Source: Spongilla lacustris
Lineage: Eukaryota; Porifera; Demospongiae; Spongillida; Spongillidae
Length of the DNA stretch: 64,000 nucleotides
Reading direction: 5' to 3'
Assembly: GCA_949361645.1 (NCBI GenBank)
Contig: OX442430.1
Coordinates: 6,446,081 to 6,510,080, forward strand
A program made the position numbers and the translations under genes. Positions 17,809 to 29,350 of the stretch are shown here, one piece after another. Every line of letters starts with the position of its first letter. Within the stretch, counting starts at the first letter, position 1. The notes beneath the pieces are model-generated. The model saw nothing but the letters and a program-made list of their open reading frames with translations. It was not told the DNA's origin and ran no database searches.

Positions 17809-18709
17809 ATGACCTCTAACGACGGTAAGCAAAAGGCGGATATCAATCGACTTCATGTTATAAATGTACATGATCACAGATAAGGGCGTCGAGGGCGCAG
17901 GTAAGGGCATCGAGGACACAGATGGAAGCGCTGACAGATATGACATGAGGAGGGACCCGCACGGGGTGGCCTTGCTGATCCACAATATCCACTTCCAGGG
18001 AGGTTGCGTCGACAGGGGGCAAGCGGAAGGAGACGAAGATGGCGTGGCTGAACAGCTCCGCGCCCTCAAGTACCAGGTGGTGGCGTTGCGGGACCTGACG
18101 AGCGGGGAGATCATGGCTGCCTGCAGCGTGATATCGGGGAAGTGCAGGTTCGAGGATCTGCCTGAGGAGACGAGGGAACAGCTCTTTCGTAAGGGCTTGC
18201 GCAACGTCAATATCCGAGTCGAGGCATCGGACGACAGCTTTTTATGCTGTTTGATATCGCACGGCGCGCTGGGTAAGATTTACGGAACGGACGAAACGCC
18301 GGTCGACGTGAGTAAAATAGCGCAGTACTTCGGCTCTAAGAACTGCCCTTGCTTGGCCGGGAAACCCAAGGTGTTCCTCACTCAGGCGAGCATCCAGACC
18401 GCTATAGGGAAAACGGAGGACCACATGGAAAGGGCGGACGTTTCTGCTCTTGTCGAAGAGAGCGACTTCTTGCTTTCGTACTCCGTATACCCCGGGACTT
18501 CATCGTACAGGGACCACGACGCTTGGTACATTGAGCACCTGCGTCGGGCGCTTAAAAACGCCAAGCACGCTGACCTCCATTCCATGCTGGCCGAAGCTCA
18601 CCGCCTGGTGCTGGACAAAGTCGTCGTTCTACAACAGAAGGGAGTCGTGGAGTACGTTAGCCAATGCCCTCTGAGAGTTGATACCCTTCGTTACAAGGTG
18701 TACTTTTGA
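17809..18709 (+). CDS. Caspase-fold protein with catalytic Cys replaced by Ser (pseudo-caspase)
   Basis: The large exon encodes a whole caspase domain: p20 start HGVALLIHNIHF, the histidine block FLCCLISHGALGKIYGTD, the block CPCLAGKPKVFLTQASIQ, and the p10 block DFLLSYSVYPGTSSYRDHDAWYI. The family pentapeptide QACxG reads QASIQ: the nucleophile codon at 18389-18391 is AGC (Ser). The catalytic His and the p10 Arg (YRD) are kept; the S1-pocket Arg in p20 may be the one in VDRGQ. Preferred start: ATG 17809 (exon 17809-17824), a 55-nt intron (17825-17879), then 17880-18709, 281 residues with matching phase; ATG 17864 inside the same frame is the intron-free alternative. No CARD or DED is present. 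Likely a non-proteolytic regulator, comparable in principle to c-FLIP, though not orthologous on present evidence. Confidence 0.85.
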
Positions 18710-18928
18710 CCTATATGCCTGTAAATGCCCTGGCCTTTTCATAGAACAAATACAATATCATATCAACGGATAGTACTAATAGACCTATTTGCATACTTCA
18801 AAATTTTTAATTAAAAATCATTTTCAAGTGTGATAATTGCATTTTGATTGGGTGGGCAACCATTGGAGTTTTAATTATGCGAGGCGCTAATAGCATGATG
18901 CACCGCTGCCGCCGGTCGGATCACACCA

Positions 18929-21900
18929 ATGTTGCGCCATAAACGACAGGGCATCGTGGAGGCGGCGAAGGATGCGGTGTTTCCATCCCGCGTTCTTAAG
19001 AGGCAGCTGGACGAGGCACAAAGACGGCTGCACAGTCTGGAAGACGAATACGGCGCCATCGCTAGAGAAGAGGAGAAGCAACAGAGACAGAGGGTAAGTT
19101 AGGACCCAGTCTGTTTTTGAGCAATGCATCACGTGCAGTTGTATACAGCGATCGGGACTAACCGCGGTGGCCTTTGCGGGAGAGGAGTCACCCGTGCGCA
19201 ACCCCCCGCCTTCGTCTCGTCCCCTTCCCTCTGTACCGCAGACCCCAGCAGACTTTCCTCATCAGTGTATAAACAGGTAAGCCATGCAGAAGGAGAGGTG
19301 CCGCACACGTGCTTACGTAGTGACACGTATCACGTGCGTCACGCGCCATGCACAGTACATGTACATTGATTACTTGCTCATTTTGGGTCCTTAGAACAAA
19401 ACCTGGACCATCACACCCACACATCACCCTGCAATACCAGGTGGGCTAATTGTGTTACATATGCTATGGTTGGATTTACATAGGGGCGGGGCAACTGTTT
19501 GGGCATCATGTGATACAGATGGGGCCCCTCAGCAGGTATTCGTGAGGGGGGGGGGAGCACATTACATAATACTAATCTCCAGAATTATTTGTTGTATGAA
19601 ACACATGCAAATTCAACAATGGTAATATTTTATAAGTTCTACTGCAAAAAGTGGGTCTGCCTGCATGTGATTACCATGTGATTGTCATGTGATCATCTTG
19701 CAGTGACTTTGCAGGAATAGTTCTGGTGTTTTTGCTTGGACATATATATTGATCACATACAGGTCTCCCAAAACTCTTGTCTGTTTGTTATAATCATGTA
19801 GCTAAGCAACAGAGTACATTGCTTCGTACATTGCACCCCAGGCTCCACACATTACATGCCTCTTCACCCCAGGGCTCCACACATTACATGCCTCTTCACC
19901 CCAGGGCTCCACACATTACATGCCTCTTCACCCCAGTGCTCCACACATTACATGCCTCTTCACCCCAGGGCTCCACACATTACATGCCTCTTCACCCCAG
20001 GGCTCCACACATTACATGCCTCTTCACCCCAGGGCTCCACACATTACATGCCTCTTCACCCCAGGGCTCCACACATTACATGATACTTCACCCCAGGGCT
20101 CCACACATTACATGCCTCTTCACCCCAGGGCTCCACACATTACATGCCTCTTCACCCCAGGGCTCCACACATTGCATGCCTCTTCACCCCAGGGCTCCAC
20201 ACATTACATGCCTCTTCACCCCAGGGCTCCACACATTACATGCCTCTTCATTGATGCAGTGTTGTACATTTGTGGCTAGGATGGCGTGTACAAGGGCTAG
20301 GATGCCCCAATGTATTTTATTCCCGTTGCAGTGCAGTGCATTAACTCTAACTCTTCTGACCACACCAGTAGTAACGAAGGGTAAAATGATTAATTATTCT
20401 CGTACATGCTGGCCTGTTTGTTTCCAGCAAGTCGTTTGTGAGTCAGATAGTGTCTGTTGATTTGAATGCAACTCACGTGTAATAAGTTATTTTATCTTTC
20501 TTGCGAGCAGTATTGAATGCACATTGCATCTCTAATATTGTTAAAAGATACATGTATGTTAGTAGGATTAGTGTAGGAGATGGGGAGGAGGGGGTGGACT
20601 TTCAGGCCTATGGTTTGTAAGTTACTTCATCATCTACCTATCGTTTTGTTTGAAGGGTGCAACTGCCATCTCCCCAAGGCTATCGCCACGGTTACTGTCA
20701 CCAAGGTCACCACGGTGTATTTCTACGACATCATCGTCACCCTTAAAAATGTTCCACACTTTTAGGAGGAGTATGGGGAACAGGAGGAAGATTAGGTGGG
20801 CGTTAACGGAAATATCAGTACTTGTGTGTATGTTGGTGTGTGCTCACGAGGTATACCACCATGTTTGTACAAAGTGTACCTTTCTGTTAAGTGTCCTCTG
20901 CTTGGCCTACTCTGTGGCATTACTAATAGGCTCCACCTCCTCCCATGTGCATTGTAAGCTCCACCTACTACTCCTCCCCATATATATTAAACAGTTTGAT
21001 GTGTTACCTCCCATTGATCTGAGATAAGATAACCACAGGCATTACCACTGCCACACACACACACCACACACACATACCACACACCACACACACACACCAC
21101 ACACACACCACACACACCACACACACACACACACAACTGACATGTATGGGACAAAGACTGACAAATCAGGAACCCATGCATTTAAAAAGATGAAGTGCTT
21201 GTTCATTCACGTGTATAGATGGCTGCTGCATGGCTGTGGCCTATACTGCTCACTGTAATGTGCAGTGTTTTATCAATAAACAATGTTATTTGTATGCTAT
21301 TGATTTGTGCCCATGATGTGTGTTGTATACAATAACATGTTCCTCTCGTGCTGTTGGATACCCTGCATCTAGCAGAGAGCTGCCATTGTCACCAGTGCAG
21401 GCCCCGCCCTCCTCTCGTCCCCTTCCCTCGGTGCCTCAGACCCCTCTCTCCTCATGTAGGCACATGCCAGTGCACAGTGGGTAAGGCATACTTGATGCAC
21501 GTATCATATATTGCACCTTCACATCATACACCCTCACATCATACACCTTCACATCATACACCTTCACATCATACACCTTCACATCATACACCTTCACATC
21601 ATACACCTTCCATCATACACCTTCACATCATACACCTTCACATCATACACCTTCACATCATACACCTTCACATCATACACCTTCACATAAGGTCATCTCC
21701 TTGTTGCAGTTCATCGTCGTCATCATCCTCCTCACCCTTGGTGTTGGTACACAGGGCTAGGAGGAGGAGGAGGAGCAGGGCATCGCCACTAGGGCTTCAG
21801 ACAAGGTAGGTGTGGCCATCAGCAATTGTGCAGTGTATGCTTTCAAAGCTGTACTATACTTGAAATGTTTGTTTTGTTGCAAAGTGTCCCTAACATTTAC

Positions 21901-22741
21901 ATATAGTAAATCTGCATCTTCATACTTTAATGATATACAAGGTATGTGAGGGTTATGTGCTTAACAGTAAACGGTTTTAAACCAGATATGAGTCAGGCAT
22001 CTCCGTTCATTGTTGTATCGTACTGCAATATTGTAGACCTTACATGTATGTGTGGGATCGATTTCAAAACTGAAAAGACTACATTGGGGCATCCAATTTA
22101 TGGAACGTGGCATAAGTATGCAGAGGGATTTTGATGGGCTCTTAAAGGTCAGCATACACGGGGCGACTTCCTGCCGACTTGTCGCATGCAACTCGAATGA
22201 ATGTGGGTAAAAGTCCCGTAGTTATTTAGTTTACTGATGGTTTGCGGAACGTTTGTCCATATTCATTTGAGTTGCATGCGACAAATCGACTAGAAGTCGC
22301 CCCATGTATGCCGGCCTTTACAGCACCCACTGCTGTGTGTTATTCATGCTTATTATTGAGCAACATGCTAATTGTTTCACCTTCTGTTGCCCCTGCAGGG
22401 GACCTCCATTAGCAGGACGTGGGGTGGTTCCCCTCATGGAATCAACACCTCACTGCAGCAGGGGCAATGGTCGCCAGTTCACTGAGGTTATTTTTAGTGT
22501 TAATAACCACTGGTTACCTTACCTTTATATGTATATAAGTATGCATGTTGTCATGGTCACTGTTACTTAGGCTGCAAGCTACCTGTACCCTCACCATGGA
22601 TGCCGTTCGGGTCGGGTGTCATCCCCTGTGCCCCCCTCTCCACCTCCACCTTCATTGGAGAGTGCACAACCTCCTTCTCCACCTCCCAACTCAGCACAAA
22701 CCAATAGCAGCTTCTCTCCAGCATCTGTGTTTTTGATATAA
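18929..22741 (+). CDS. Unrecognised coiled-coil, Ser/Pro-rich protein, eight exons
   Basis: Exons 18929-19093, 19242-19276, 19395-19440, 20656-20795, 21373-21480, 21710-21805, 22399-22486, 22571-22741 join in consistent phase to 282 residues. Residues 1-55 are basic and probably helical (VLKRQLDEAQRRLHSLEDEY). The middle has SPR repeats (SPRLSPRLLSPRSPR), a Ser run and an RARRRRRSR stretch; the end is Pro/Ser-rich (VPPSPPPPSLESAQPP) before TAA. This composition fits a nuclear or cytoskeletal scaffold with many SP phosphorylation sites, but I do not recognise the family. The model rests on splice sites and phase only; an extra exon could be missed. A decayed copy of the last exon lies near 63.1 kb. 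Confidence 0.65.
19840..20262. repeat. 32-bp minisatellite in intron
   Basis: About 13 nearly identical direct copies of CCCCAGGGCTCCACACATTA plus CATGCCTCTTCA, with no unique spacers, inside intron 3 of the Ser/Pro-rich gene. Confidence 0.95.
21517..21690. repeat. 15-bp minisatellite in intron
   Basis: About eleven copies of CACATCATACACCTT in intron 5 of the Ser/Pro-rich gene. Confidence 0.9.
22145..22318. mobile_element. 174-bp MITE with about 60-bp TIRs and TA duplication
   Basis: Ends AAGGTCAGCATACACGGGGC and its inverted relative AAGGCCGGCATACATGGGGC continue into matching arms with TTGTCGCATGCAACTC. TA dinucleotides flank both ends (22143-22144, 22319-22320), as for Tc1/mariner-type target duplication. 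Lies in intron 6 of the Ser/Pro-rich gene. Confidence 0.8.
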
Positions 22742-22954
22742 CATCGCAATAATTTTGTTCAACTGTGACATCATCCACTTTTTTTTTTGAATCTGTCTCA
22801 TTTTCTTTGTGTATTTACTTGTCAGTTTTGTGTTGCATTGCGTTGTGATCTCTGCAGTTACGTAAAATTGCATAATAGGGTTATCCGTTGTTATATAATT
22901 ATAATGATTATGTAAAAAAATAACAGTAAAAGAGGAAAATAAACAACAAAATGA

Positions 22955-23250
22955 CTAAATAAAAGTTTTAATCCAATTTTGGCAATTCTGCCGGTAGCCC
23001 AGCACCATCATCCATTCCAACACCACTTCTCCACTTGGTGCGACTCGCAAACTTTGCGAGAACCACGCAAGCAAAAATTTGTTGCTCGAAGTATTCCAAA
23101 ACTCAGCTTTGCACGCAGCCATCCTGTAGTTTGCCTCAGTGGTTTCTCCCATTTAATGCTTATGCTTTGGGCTAACCTTTTTAGTAAAAAATTCGCCTCT
23201 CTACCCAGCGCTAGCAGCATTCCATCAGTAGATGATGATGTAATAACCAC
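22955..23250 (-). mobile_element. Degenerate ORF fragment, probably from a transposable element
   Basis: Overlapping minus frames encode KWEKPLRQTTGWLRAKLSFG followed by ILRATNFCLRGSR, then lose frame. To my recollection this type of C-terminal motif recurs in repetitive invertebrate ORFs. I cannot assign the element class. Confidence 0.4.
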
Positions 23251-23298
23251 ACCTATTTGGGTTCACAACAGGCACGTGGCTATTGATCATTCAGAAAA

Positions 23299-23325
23299 AT
23301 GGCCGGTGCAGCTGGATTGACAAAG
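23299..23325 (+). other. Possible first coding exon
   Basis: ATG at 23299 gives MAGAAGLTK ending exactly at a good donor (AAG then GTAAAT). No confident downstream exon was found; a stretch at 24317-24388 (QENVTVNETKEAFGNVALIK, then GTGAGA) could belong but has no clear acceptor. Weak evidence. Confidence 0.25.
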
Positions 23326-23449
23326 GTAAATACCAGCATACAACACCTCGCTTGTGTAAAGGTGCATATTATTTACTTAATCAGCTCGCTTTGAAATGTG
23401 GCGTTGGTGAGATGTTGTTGTTCTTAAACCTCGCAATACACCCCTCTAG

Positions 23450-25130
23450 GACTTGCCAGAGATAATATATAAAGGGATTGGAAACAAATCACGTGCGCCA
23501 TATACTTTAGCAATTTTAGCGCGCCCTATCCTTGCACGCGTGAATCGCACCTACGTTGACCAAAAAAGGGGGCGGAATTGTAGGCTTGAATTGAAGTCTT
23601 GAATGTCACAAGGTAATGAAACATCCTTTCTCAAGTTTAAATACAGTAGTCGATAGACGATCAACTAAAGATTCATTGAGTACTTATAGATTCGATTTTG
23701 CGCCATTGTTTAACCAAAAAATAAAATAAAAATGGCCATTTTTTTACTTTGGGGGGAGAATCCGTCGATCTAAATAAACTGTCCACGTCATTATTTGTGT
23801 ATTTACTGCTCATAGTCTAGTATGTGCCCATCGCTATGTTGTTTGCGTATAGCATCTTCAGAAACCTCGCTATGATGTTTTGGGTACCCTTACTCTCTGG
23901 GGGAGCCACGGCTTTTTGTTACGATGGTAGCTGGTTTTAATATATTATTATGGTAGAGCTATGTTGGTTGTGTGCCCATCACATGTTTTTAAAGGTAAAC
24001 CACGTCCCAATCGTTCTGTACATTTCTTCAAAGGTGATGGATGGGCAGAAGAAAATCGATGTTTCGGCACTTTCATCAGTAATAAACTCACGCAGTGTCT
24101 CCTTCCCTTTGTCCCAATTCACTGGTGGCTTGGGTACGATCATTGACCATGCTGAGTGCGAGGAATAAAGTGTCACACTCCCTCCATCCTGGGTGTCTGT
24201 TGTAAAATTTTCTAAGTTCTATCTAACCGCTTGTAAGGATTCGTTCGAGGAATGCGCGCGTTGATTAGTGTTGATTGGCCCCGTTTCCAATCCCTCTATA
24301 TATTATCTCTGGACTTGCTGCTGTTTCAAGAGAACGTGACAGTGAACGAAACCAAGGAGGCATTTGGCAATGTGGCTTTGATAAAAGGTGAGACCTTGTA
24401 TGTACGCTTGGTTGTTGTTGAGTTTAAGCAGAGATAATATAGAAAGGGGCTTAGAAACAATGACGTGTACGCGCCATCGACTTCCCAGCATTTTTAATGC
24501 GCACGTTACTGGAGCGTGAATCACACCTAAGTAAACCAAAAACGGTGTGGATTTTGTAGTTTGAATACAAATTGTTGAAAACCACTTATCATTATAGTAC
24601 GGGCAACGTGTAGACATTCATTCGCAAATTTGCACAGCAAAAGAACGCGTCAAATCGATTATTGATTCACAATAGATTTTCACAGTAAAATCAATCGCAA
24701 ATCAAGTGCACTTGATATTACTATCAAATCATGCGTCGATTAAAAAAAAAATCCGTTGTGAAATCAATAATTGATTTGATTCGTTTTTTTTTTTGCTGTG
24801 TTGTTGTTAGTCCTTGGGATCAGCTTTTGGGAGAAATCCGTTTTATCCAATTGAGCTGTTACCATCATGTTTGGTACATATCATCCATATACCATATTGT
24901 GTGCTCATTACTGTAGTTTTGGTGTATGGCGCGTCTTCAGAAGCCTAACAGCGACATTTGTTATACTCTTACTGTTGGGTGCCATTGTGCTACTATAATA
25001 CTGGTTTTGTTAAATTATTTTCACGGTGCCCATAACATGTTTTGAAGGGTTAAACATGTTGCATTTTTTGGGGGGAATTTCTAAAAAAAAGTGATGGGTG
25101 GAAGAAAATTTCGCTGGCACATTAAGAACG
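23450..25130. repeat. Diverged dispersed duplication
   Basis: Segments around 23830-24065 and 24890-25110 share order and wording (GCCCATMACATGTTTT, GTGATGGRTGG, AGAAGAAAAT). The sequence CAGAGATAATATATAAAGGG near 23456 recurs inverted near 24290 and direct near 24430. No intact gene was recognised within. Confidence 0.55.
24633..24800. mobile_element. 168-bp MITE
   Basis: Ends CACAGCAAAA and TTTTGCTGTG are inverted; arms continue with TCAAATCRATTATTGATT and CACAA. TTG borders both ends as a candidate 3-bp target duplication. Confidence 0.65.
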
Positions 25131-25567
25131 GTTCTTAATGTACCATCATTTAAGCTGGTTGTGGCTATTACTTACAATCATGTTTCTGTTGAATCAATCC
25201 ACGTCTCTTTATCTTTGTCTTAAAGGCTAGTTCAGTAGAATCTTTACCTTCTTTGTATGGAAGGGTAGCTATATCAAACATCCAACTTCATGGGTGACTT
25301 TAAATTGAGTGGATCTTCTTCAAGGTATCATGAGAGATACATGTATATAGTATCACATGGCAGTGACCAGGCAGCCATAATTGGAAAGTGAGTGGTTGTT
25401 GACATGGACATAAAGTGCACTACAATTAGGGATGTATCATATGCTAGTGTTTGAGATAGTGGTTGCCTAACAACAAAATACCACTGCCCCCTAAATTACA
25501 AAAGATGCCAACAGCCACACCTCCACATAACTAGGGGGTAGTGTTACATTTCCTATGGTAGTCAGCA

Positions 25568-26206
25568 GACCCCAGAGGCTGCACCAGCTAACCAGAGGCC
25601 ACACCAGCTAACCAGAGGCCACACCAGCTAACCAGAGGCCACACCAGCTATCCAGGGGTAGCACCAGCTAACCAGTGGCCACACCAGCTAACCAGAGGGC
25701 ACACCTGCTAACCAGAGGCCACACCAGCTGACCAGGGGCCACACCTGCTAACCAGAGGCCACACCTGCTAACCAGAGGCCACACCTGCTAACCAGAGGCC
25801 ACACCAGCTCACCAGAGGCCACACCTGCTAACCAGAGGCCACATCAGCTCACCAGAGGCCACACCTGCTAACCAGAGGCCACACCTGCTAACCAGAGGCC
25901 ACACCTGCTAACCAGAGGCCACACCAGCTGACCAGAGGCCACACCAGCTCACCAGAGGCCACATCAGCTCACCAGAGGCCACACCTGCTAACCAGAGGCC
26001 ACACCTGCTAACCAGAGGCCACATCAGCTCACCAGAGGCCACACCTGCTAACCAGAGGCCACACCTGCTAGCCAGAGGCCACACCTGCTAACCAGAGGCC
26101 ACACCTGCTAACCAGAGGCCACACCTGCTAACCAGAGGCCACACCTGCTAACCAGAGGCCACACCTGCTAACCAGAGGCTACACCAGCTAACCAGAGGCA
26201 ACACCA
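25568..26206. repeat. 20-bp minisatellite, about 32 copies
   Basis: Tandem CCAGAGGCCACACCTGCTAA with CAGCTA/CAGCTC/CAGCTG variants, followed by a C-run (26209-26222) and then the DIRS fragment. Confidence 0.95.
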
Positions 26207-26239
26207 GCCCCCCCCCCCCACCCCGGAGCTTAGTGAGGA

Positions 26240-27210
26240 TCCGAGGGGAAATCAGCAACCTACAGCGCTAGGGAGAATGCTCCGCCTGAGAGCGCCGAAT
26301 ACCGTGCATCAGTAGCTTCAATGTGGGATTGTTAGAAACTGGGCTGCAGATGTCCTTGAGTGTGATGCAAGAACGTGACTGCTACCAGGTACACCCGAAT
26401 GGTGGGGAGGCTGACAGCTGAGGAGAGGTGGGCTGCAGAGGCCACCACCTGCTGCTTGCTCGCCGGAACAGGGGCCAAACGGTGGTTGTAGCAGAAGGCC
26501 ACAAACTGCTGCTCCCTCCCATTTATTGTCCACAGCATGCCTGCCACCCTCACCTCCCCCTCCCATGACACTGAATTGGTTTAGCGTCGTTGTGCATGCC
26601 TGCAAACAACCACAACCACATAGACTGTAAAACGTCACACCAAGCTTGTCTAGATTCTAACAGGGCATACAATACCCGCGTCCTGAACCTGGCTACTGGG
26701 CCCAATGCTAGACTCATCGATATGATTCTGCCTATCAGGCTAGCAACCGTCTTAGCTAACAGGCTAGACGTCTTAACTGCCACCTTAAGGCTGTGCTGCA
26801 ATGCCCTAACTTTTCCTTCTGGGACAGAAATACTCCCTTTACTCAAGTTCAAGTTGAACCCTAGCCAAACAAGCTCGTGAGTCGGCACCCATACTGACTT
26901 GGACTCATTGCAAACCCAACCTGCCCTATCTAGGGTATCCCTGACCCATGCACTAGATGCTTTTGCACTGCTCTCATTCTGAGAGGAAACAATACCATCA
27001 TCCAGATACACAATTGCTTTAATTCCTTTACTTCGCCATAAGCGGACTAAAGGACGCATGATCTTAGTGATAAGCCAAATGGTAACACCACCTTCTTCAA
27101 GATCTTCCTTCGCTCTAGCCAGATGGGCTGCCCCGCTCTCGTCCGCTGCCTTCACTCTCTCCATATGCGCTGTTGCCGAAGCCACCTGTTCCGTCACCTT
27201 GTCGATGAAG
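26240..27210 (-). mobile_element. DIRS-type retrotransposon fragment (RT plus tyrosine recombinase)
   Basis: The 215-codon frame at 26550-27197 carries LWRSKGIKAIVYLDDGI, the RT catalytic box in its DIRS form, then a C-terminal RT/RNase H region. A separate minus frame (26332-26571) contains LPTIRVYLVAVTFLH, typical of the N-terminal part of the DIRS tyrosine recombinase. The RT N-terminus is replaced by an unrelated helical segment and the frames are broken, so the copy is dead. Confidence 0.75.
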
Positions 27211-27644
27211 GCGGACTGGATTTCGTTTCCCTTCTTGAAGGTGTACGCCGACTTCTTCCCCTTCGCGATGATTCATGCGGACTCAATTTGGCTCTCCGGC
27301 ACCGTCTCGTCCTGGCCCTGCCTAACACTTTTCAATTCGTTCTGCATGGTTTGCAACCCAAGAAGTATGCGCGAGATGACGTCCGTGCCCGATGTGCTGG
27401 CGCCTGACGTGCCCGATGTGCTGGTACTTAACAACTAACCTACAGGTACTTCTGACTACTTAAAATAATAATAATTACAAATATGTACAAACGACAGAGA
27501 GATAAAAAATAAAATACAAAACTCATTATCAAATATAGGGGTCATGTGAAAATAACTTTTTTGAAATTAAAGGGATAAGGAGAATAAACATAGGAAGTGT
27601 ACATATCTAAAGGTAGTAGTTGAGGCCTTGAGGTAAGAGTGTTT

Positions 27645-28905
27645 TTAATTTAATGATCCAGTCTGATTTCTTCCTCTTAAGTTTTCAACTTTCACCAGTA
27701 TAGAGAGATGGGCCTCATTAAATAAATGTCCCTCTTTTCTGTAGTGTCGATAAATTGGTTTTTTATCACCTTGGTTTAATCTATTTCTGTGTTCTCTCAT
27801 TCTGATACCTACACTTCTTCCGGTCTCTCCCACATTGGATAAGGCATTTGTGGCATGTGATGTCATAGATGATTGATGTACTTTTACAGTTAAATGATTC
27901 ATTTATACTGTAAATTTTGTGAGTAGGCGCTCACAAATAAGACCACATGGTACAATCAGATGATCGTGGTCTTATCTGTAAATGGTCTTAAATGCGAATA
28001 ACCACAAGTGGGCTTTAATTCGAGCTGATAAACAACAATGTAGGAGTATGCTGCCTATACTATTAGTTTTTACCAATACTCTATAAGCTTTGGGAATGTT
28101 TAGCTTGCAGTGTGGCTTTGGCTTGGGCATGCATGCGCACTGAAAGAGCGAGAAGTACAGAATCATCTAACTTGCCAAGCAATCAAATGGGCCGAAAGTG
28201 ACGAAGGTACAATTTACTAGTATTACTAGTAAAGGCATCATCTTCGAATTCGTCGAACGCGCCTGTTGTGTTATCAGACAGCATATAAATAGCCACTAAT
28301 GACATGTCACTACAGCTTTCTTGGTGTCTCTCATTGCTGGATACTAAAGCTGAGTCGGCAAATTCTGTACGTATTTCTCCAAGCACTCTAACATCTTCAG
28401 CAGCCATGACTTCTGCATCCTTTTCGATGTTTAATTTATCAATATCGCCGCTGAACAAAAGGGCCGTGTTTTGCAGCAAAGAGCATATACGATAGCGTCG
28501 AGGAATCGCAGCGGTGCGTGCACATATATGAAGAAAAGGTGCACTTGTACATGATAATGCCTAAATTCCTTGAACTGTTTACAAACCCACCCCCTTTACA
28601 TTCACGCAACGTGGTCGTATTAGACGTGGTCTTACTTGTGGAATTGGTCTTATATATGAAGAGGAAGTAATGAATAATTGGTCTTATTTGCGAGTGGTCT
28701 TATTTGTGAGTGGCTACTGTATGTGACTCACTTTCCTTATCATTGAGCAGCAGCCACATTGCGAGTGACCACATGGTCCATTGAGGTGTGGTAGTGCGAA
28801 TTCTTCATCAATTTTAGGTATTGTTTCGGTTTCAGGTAATCTCGCTGTAACCAAATATTTAGATACAGTTTTCCCAGCCCTATAGCTCATCATATGTATC
28901 TCAAA
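27645..28905 (-). mobile_element. Penelope-like element 3' part, split by an insertion
   Basis: 27645-27902 encodes VGETGRSVGIRMREHRNRL with upstream YDITCHKC in a shifted frame, the GIY-YIG endonuclease of Penelope-like elements. On the far side of an inserted element, minus-strand sequence at about 28740-28905 continues the same polyprotein with HLNGPCGHSQCGCCSMI. Frameshifts make it inactive. Confidence 0.75.
27924..28717. mobile_element. 794-bp TIR element inserted in the Penelope-like copy
   Basis: Inverted ends of 23 bp (TAGGCGCTCACAAATAAGAC plus CAC on the left; the right end differs at two bases). GGTCTTA occurs repeatedly close to both ends, like transposase-binding subterminal repeats. 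A 98-codon minus frame (28183-28479) is acidic and resembles nothing I know. Probably non-autonomous. Confidence 0.7.
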
Positions 28906-29350
28906 TATACCAGAGGTTTAAGGTCTCTTATCTTCATAACTTCTTCTTGAAGTGCTGCCATATATATAATTGCAAATGGTGGTGCCACACTGGTACCCAT
29001 TGCCGTACCATGTTTTTGTATACAACTATTGCAGATGCTTACTATGTAATATCGCATTATTCTGATAATATACTTATTGGAAAATGTGATTCAAAGATTT
29101 TCGCCTTGTTCTAGCTATAAATACCGTATAAACGGTTAAGCGCTCGACTTATGTATGTGCATGTGGTCCAATTGTGGTCCACCTGTGCGGGTCTATGTAG
29201 TACTACGCAGCTTTAACGACTGCCTGAGTTATAGATGGGAATGCCCACGTGAATAAGTATTGTTATTACAAAACATCAAAACATTGTGTAATTCAAAAGT
29301 GGTTTGGCCTGGGGACAAGATGATTGAAGTGTATGTATAGGTACATGAGG

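Noticed and set aside
17809..18709. Active initiator caspase
   Set aside because: The nucleophile position reads Ser and no CARD or DED exon was found upstream.
19840..20262. CRISPR-like direct repeats
   Set aside because: Units are contiguous with no unique spacers and lie in a eukaryotic intron; the same holds for the 56-bp array at 35145-35885.
19777..20460. 227-codon plus-strand frame
   Set aside because: Almost entirely the 32-bp minisatellite and within an intron.
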